A stretch of DNA of 64,000 nucleotides from NCBI GenBank assembly GCA_029721435.1, contig CM056576.1:112882666-112946665 (forward strand), written 5' to 3'. The notes below the pieces were generated by a model, which was given only the letters and a program-made list of their open reading frames with translations, was not told the origin of the DNA and ran no database searches. The DNA is from Gymnothorax reevesii. Lineage: Eukaryota; Chordata; Actinopteri; Anguilliformes; Muraenidae. Positions 52,701-55,700 of this stretch are shown here, one piece after another. A program made the translations under genes and the position numbers. The stretch's first letter is position 1, and the number at the start of each line of letters is the position of its first letter.

Positions 52701-55700
52701 GCTTTCCCTGTCTCTCCCAACGTTTCTGCGAGATCTCTCGCACCTGCTTAATTGCTTTCCTACTCTCATTGTCTGTGCACTTAGATATCTTTGACCGGAG
52801 CTGTTTCATTGTCATAGGATGTCGGCGTGAATCCCGTCCTTGTCTTAGCTTTTGCCAATTGTTGTGGTTTAGGATTTCCCCATGGTGCATACTCTCGTAC
52901 CTTCCTTTGTAATTAGCTCTCATCCCATTCACCTGTTCTCTGCATAGCATGTGACTTCCCTTCTGTCTATTTGGAGTCCTCACTGCTGTTCTGACTTTGT
53001 CAGAACGTTGATCAATATTCCTTTGTGCAGAGTCTCGTGTATGCCAATCGATTATTGGTTCTCTTCGACTGTTTCGTCCGACCTTGAATTTAGCCATAGC
53101 CCTTTTTGTCTTGTTTTGCTTTTCTGGATTTTTGACCCATTTTTGTATGACCATGTCTTCTGTGTTTGGATACCCTGTGTATGACCCACTGCTTTAGATT
53201 TCGACTACGACTTTTTGCCTACTGTCTATGTACCGTCACACCTCTGCTTTTCTGGTTCTGACCCCGGCCTGTCTAGTTGACTTTGTTTTTGGATTTTGTT
53301 TTGTGGCTTGGCAATTCTTGTGTCTACTGGTCCTGACCCAGCAATCAATGAAGGCATACGTTTTTTGGATTTCCCTCTCTCGCTTGTGGTTCCTGAACGC
53401 ACCGTCACAAGAACTGCATACAATTTCAGATTTGACACAAAAGCAGCAAAGAGATGTTGAAACAATATCAATGCTCATTGATACAGGAAAGAAATGAAAT
53501 GCAGCCATAGCAATTGCATTCATTGACAAAGGGAATTGATTAAGTAAAATCATAGCAATGTATTTTAAGAGAACATGTAGTCCCCCCAGGAATCCGCGAT
53601 TCCGCGATCGCGGAATTTACCGCAGATTTCAAAGCCCTCCGCGGAAATCAAAGCAGTCCGCGGAATATAGGGCGAGGTGCAGAATTTTATATTTTTTTTC
53701 ATGTATTTTTCATCCCGGCCGCTAGATTTTGCGGTCAGATAAACGGGATCTAAGACTCACAGCTGGTGCTGCCGGTTACGGAAACTGATTTTTTTCTGCT
53801 ATATGCAGCATAAACTATATAAAAAGATGGACGCAGCACCCTGATTTGAAAAAAGAAGCCCATGTGGAAGTACCGTAGAATGGCATTCTATTTAATGGCC
53901 AGCAGATGGCGACGTCAGTGGTTGCAGAAAGAAGTTCAATGCAATAGAAGTCTATGAGAAAATGATCCTACTTTCCGACCTGATTTTTAATTTAAATAAT
54001 GATTTTTCACATCATTTTATGTTAGCTATAGCAAGTTTCAGGTCTCCTTTGATATATCATGACATTCATTTTCGTGAATTATGGTCCCATATAAACTAGA
54101 ATAAAGTATAAAGCCAGAATATGCTTCTGGGGTGTCGCTATCCTCTGGTCCTCGTCCGATACGGTCAGATCCAGAGCCACGTTCCTCTCCGGATCTTCGA
54201 TTCACTTCTTCATCTTCGAACCAGTGGGTGACATCACGGTAGCTTCATCCATCTTTTTATACAGTCTATGGTATGCAGTAACGATTACAATATCCATAGG
54301 ATACAGTGAGTAGTTTACACTTTGTTGAAATCTTTACTTTGATCTTTGGCACTTGTTCAGTTACTAAGCCTCGTTCACCCATAGTTTGGTGAAATGTTTT
54401 GCACTTTATAAGTTATGCAAATAAATCTGCTCAAGAGGGACAAAAAGAATGTTGATGCTGCTTATTTTATAACCACAATGTTTCGCAGTGTTTTGGTATT
54501 GCAAATAATTTCATAAGAGAATTTTTGCTTCATTATTACATAAATTTGCTTTATAACTGGTCATTTTAGGTTTTTTTTAATGCCCGCGGAAAATCAACTT
54601 TCAAGCCGCGGAATCAAGAATTGCTCTCCGCAGAATCAGGAATGTTCTCCGCGGAATCAACACTTTTTCTCTGCAGATTCCTGAGGGGACTAAACATGAA
54701 AGAAACTGAGCACTGAAAAACATTTAGGAATGAAAGGATATTTTCCCCTTCATCCTCAGGTCTAATGCTGTATCCTTCATCATCCACCTCAGGTGAATTC
54801 TGGGGGGGAAAAAATGTCAGCTGTAATATATCAAATGAAACACAAGGTCAGCCCTCACTCCGCACACCGCATGACACTAGGTATGAGGAATGAAACCGAC
54901 AGCAATTTACTCAACAACCACTGCTTCATAACCAGTATATCTGTTCAAGACTATTGACTATTACAACCCCATTTCTGAAAAAGTTGGAAAGTAGGGAAAA
55001 GGCAAGTAAAGAAAGAAATCATCTTCGATCTACACTAAATTGAAAACAGTTTGAGACAAAATATTTTATGTTTTACTTTCTCAACTTTGTAGACTTTTTG
55101 GAAATGCAAGCTCATTCTGAATTGAGAAATGAGACACGGACAGTGTTGGATGCTAAAACATGAATATAAAGGAGTTAAACGGGTGGTGCTAATGCGGCTG
55201 AATAAAAGGGGAGAATCCACACAAGGCTCAGTTGTTCACAGGCAATGAGTAGTCAAGGCTGTCTGCATTATGATATTACGAGCACTGAAATTGACTGAAT
55301 AATAAAACAAAACAATACCCTGTACAATGTACCATCTGATCATATTCATCAGGGGAATTCGTTGTGTGTAGTAAGAGACTGAAAATCAATACTGAGTGCC
55401 CTATATCTTCAATTCTTCAGATGGCACTGGATTGAAAGTGGACGTGCCTTTATGATGGCTATAATCACATTCTGAAATTTTTCCCATGAAACACCATTCA
55501 TTGTTGCATCCAGACATATAATGCAGTGAGGGTGACATACGTCAGACCCATCCAGAAATGCTGCCTCTTTTCTGGCATCTAAGATGGACTAATGTGCAGT
55601 GAAAAGATATATTTTTGTCAGCCCAGTTAACCATTTAACTTGGTCATGGTGATTATAGGTGTTGTGTTCTCCAAGCCGAGGAAGAGAAGGACCCTCGTGA

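Larger units (their letters stand above)
51971..54741 (-). other. sgip1: U12-type (minor spliceosome) AT-AC intron of sgip1
   Basis: The donor on the minus strand is ATATCCTTT (54741-54733), an exact match to the U12 AT-AC consensus. The branch site TTCCTTGAC lies at 51990-51982, with the presumed branch adenosine at 51983. The intron ends in AC at 51972-51971, 12 bases beyond the branch A, within the 10-16 base range usual for U12 introns. There is no conventional GT-AG alternative that keeps the frame. The 2771-base intron also carries a solo LTR (52259-53409) and a TIR element with a hAT MITE nested inside it (53580-54690). Confidence 0.92.

Noticed and set aside
52663..53154. 163-codon minus-strand ORF ([21 protein letters not shown]...)
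   Set aside because: It lies wholly inside the solo LTR with defined ends, has lysine/arginine-rich low-complexity composition and no recognisable domain.
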